Below the pieces are notes generated by a model. It was not told the DNA's origin. It saw only the letters and a list, made by a program, of their open reading frames with translations, and did not search any database. Shown here piece after piece: positions 31,785-32,435 of a stretch of 32,435 bases of DNA. Location: contig CAJVCM010000019.1 in the NCBI GenBank assembly GCA_910595815.1, positions 1 through 32,435 on the forward strand, written 5' to 3'. The position numbers and the translations under genes were made by a program. The stretch's first letter is position 1. Each line of letters opens with the position of its first letter. Origin of the DNA: Candidatus Thioglobus plumae (GTDB lineage Bacteria > Pseudomonadota > Gammaproteobacteria > PS1 > Pseudothioglobaceae).

Positions 31785-32201
31785 GTTTCCCAATTTATAA
31801 CAATTTGTTTGTGTGGTTTGTGGTTGGAATGATTTCTGTATAGTTTGCATGGCTTTCATAGAGCTTATTGCTTCTTGTGTTGTAGTACCGCGCCATGCGA
31901 AATTTGGCTTAGTTCCAGGACCTCCACATTTAAATGTTAGTGCATACCATGTAGTTGGACCAGGAATGTAATCAGCAAGAATTCCACCTGCGTGAGAGTC
32001 ACTGTAAATGGTTGTAAAAGTTCTGCCATTACATTGTTTATAAGCATCTTCTAGGCATGACTCTGGGGTATTTGTACACTTAACTTTATAAGCATCTGTT
32101 CCATATGCACTTGTTTTAACCACTTCATCCTTTCCAGCACAACTGGACAGTATCATTGATACTATAATTATGATCCCAACTTTCTTATAATTAAAAATCA
32201 T
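31761..32201 (-). CDS. Predicted lipoprotein of unknown function (island cargo)
   Basis: The 146-residue protein has a hydrophobic signal and lipobox LSSC with the lipidated Cys at residue 21. The mature part holds six more cysteines, including KCTNTPESC, KQCNG and a C-terminal TNCYKLGNSINCTS. The centre is rich in Gly and aromatic residues (HAGGILADYIPGPTTWYAL). I do not recognise the family; the C-terminal NCY..GNSINC pattern recalls small lipoproteins scattered in proteobacterial accessory regions. It is the only sizeable gene on the visible part of the island. No obvious promoter or ribosome site is apparent. Confidence 0.68.
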   Translation of the reverse strand: MIFNYKKVGIIIIVSMILSSCAGKDEVVKTSAYGTDAYKVKCTNTPESCLEDAYKQCNGRTFTTIYSDSHAGGILADYIPGPTTWYALTFKCGGPGTKPNFAWRGTTTQEAISSMKAMQTIQKSFQPQTTQTNCYKLGNSINCTSR

Positions 32202-32258
32202 TAGTTTTCCTATTAAAGTTATGATTCATTTTGAATTCTAACACAAGTTTAAATTATA

Positions 32259-32317
32259 TTAATTACATTATGCAATTAAACGTTATGGTATGATTCTTAC
32301 CAAGTTGCCATAACTTG
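32259..32317. repeat. Group of inverted repeats, two of them mutually exclusive
   Basis: TTAATT (32259-32264) pairs with AATTAA (32274-32279). GTTATGG (32282-32288) pairs with CCATAAC (32308-32314). CAAGTT (32301-32306) pairs with AACTTG (32312-32317); this arm shares 32312-32314 with the previous stem, so the two cannot form together. No coding frame of note crosses this stretch. Confidence 0.6.
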
Positions 32318-32343
32318 TTGTTTTAACATCAATAAGCGGCACA

Positions 32344-32406
32344 CATCAGGACCTGATGCCTACTAGATAATCTTCAACTGAAGACCTGCTAGTCAAGCAG
32401 ATAATC
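32344..32406. repeat. Imperfect tandem unit (about 34 bp) with three dyads
   Basis: CATCAGG/CCTGATG around one base (32344-32358), TCTTCA/TGAAGA (32371-32384) and CTGCT/AGCAG (32386-32400) follow one another. AGATAATC occurs at 32365-32372 and 32399-32406, 34 bp apart, and GACCTG occurs beside both, so the segment looks like a duplicated unit. Two short open frames enter from the right edge on the minus strand but cannot be judged. Confidence 0.5.
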
Positions 32407-32435
32407 CTCCAAGAGAATATAACGCTTACCTTTAC

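Noticed and set aside
32345..32435. Body of tmRNA or 6S RNA at the right edge
   Set aside because: I compared it by eye with remembered tmRNA and 6S sequences and found no resident tag reading frame or conserved stems; only unassigned hairpins are seen.
1..32435. CRISPR array, insertion sequence, rRNA operon or restriction/defence cassette
   Set aside because: No regularly spaced repeats of the right size, transposase, rRNA or defence gene is visible in the window.

Overview
This window is AT-rich, densely packed bacterial chromosome. The gene content is gammaproteobacterial: LpxB lipid A synthesis, the RpoD/tRNA-Ile2 pair, IspE/Prs, Orn, NudE and an LptM-LysA pair. A DsrS-like protein, a cbb3 oxidase assembly factor (CcoS), a phosphoglycolate phosphatase and two exported metallo-beta-lactamase-fold hydrolases suggest a microaerobic sulfur oxidiser, possibly autotrophic, of the SUP05/Thioglobaceae type. 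That placement is inferred from protein families read by eye; no database search was run.

Layout. 1-947: an exported MBL-fold hydrolase on the minus strand, cut by the window edge. 1009-5874: a plus-strand run nudE-aat-lptM-lysA-yhbY-lpxB-nadC, mostly overlapping or closely spaced. 5860-13716: a minus-strand block, read from high to low coordinates as pepP-trpD-orn-ispE-tRNA-Gln-prs-rpoD-tRNA-Ile2, then cysQ. 13752-16717: rsmE converges on an overlapping proC-ygfX-dsrS cluster. 16788-19645: gph-bioA-second MBL-fold gene on the plus strand. 19646-24217: priA, ybeY, tilS and accA. 24261-27428: a LysE-type exporter, ccoS, a PhoU-like/Pit phosphate-uptake pair and a BolA-family gene. 27432-29972: two small cysteine-rich proteins on the minus strand, then an RhlE-type helicase and DjlA. 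30001-31276: three small unrecognised or weakly recognised genes (a secreted peptide, a receiver-like protein, a small outer-membrane barrel candidate).

From 31297 the character changes. A 24-nt fragment matching the 3' end of a tmRNA (ssrA)-type gene, including CCA, stands alone on the minus strand. It is followed by paired 12-bp-spaced direct repeats, short orphan ORFs, an exported lipoprotein with no recognised relatives and a terminal 180 bp crowded with inverted repeats. This looks like one end of an element integrated into ssrA, with the rest of the element, probably including the integrase and intact ssrA, beyond the right edge.

How the genes relate. The core block is housekeeping: the main sigma factor, PRPP supply (Prs) with two PRPP users (TrpD, NadC), isoprenoid and lipid A synthesis, ribosome maturation (YhbY, YbeY, RsmE) and nanoRNA turnover (Orn). 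TilS lies in the same window as the tRNA-Ile2(CAT) it is expected to modify. The strongest leads for new biology are the ssrA-type island edge and its structured right end, a 9-bp perfect inverted repeat that puts the bioA start codon in its loop, several candidate leaderless promoters, and the proC-ygfX-dsrS arrangement.
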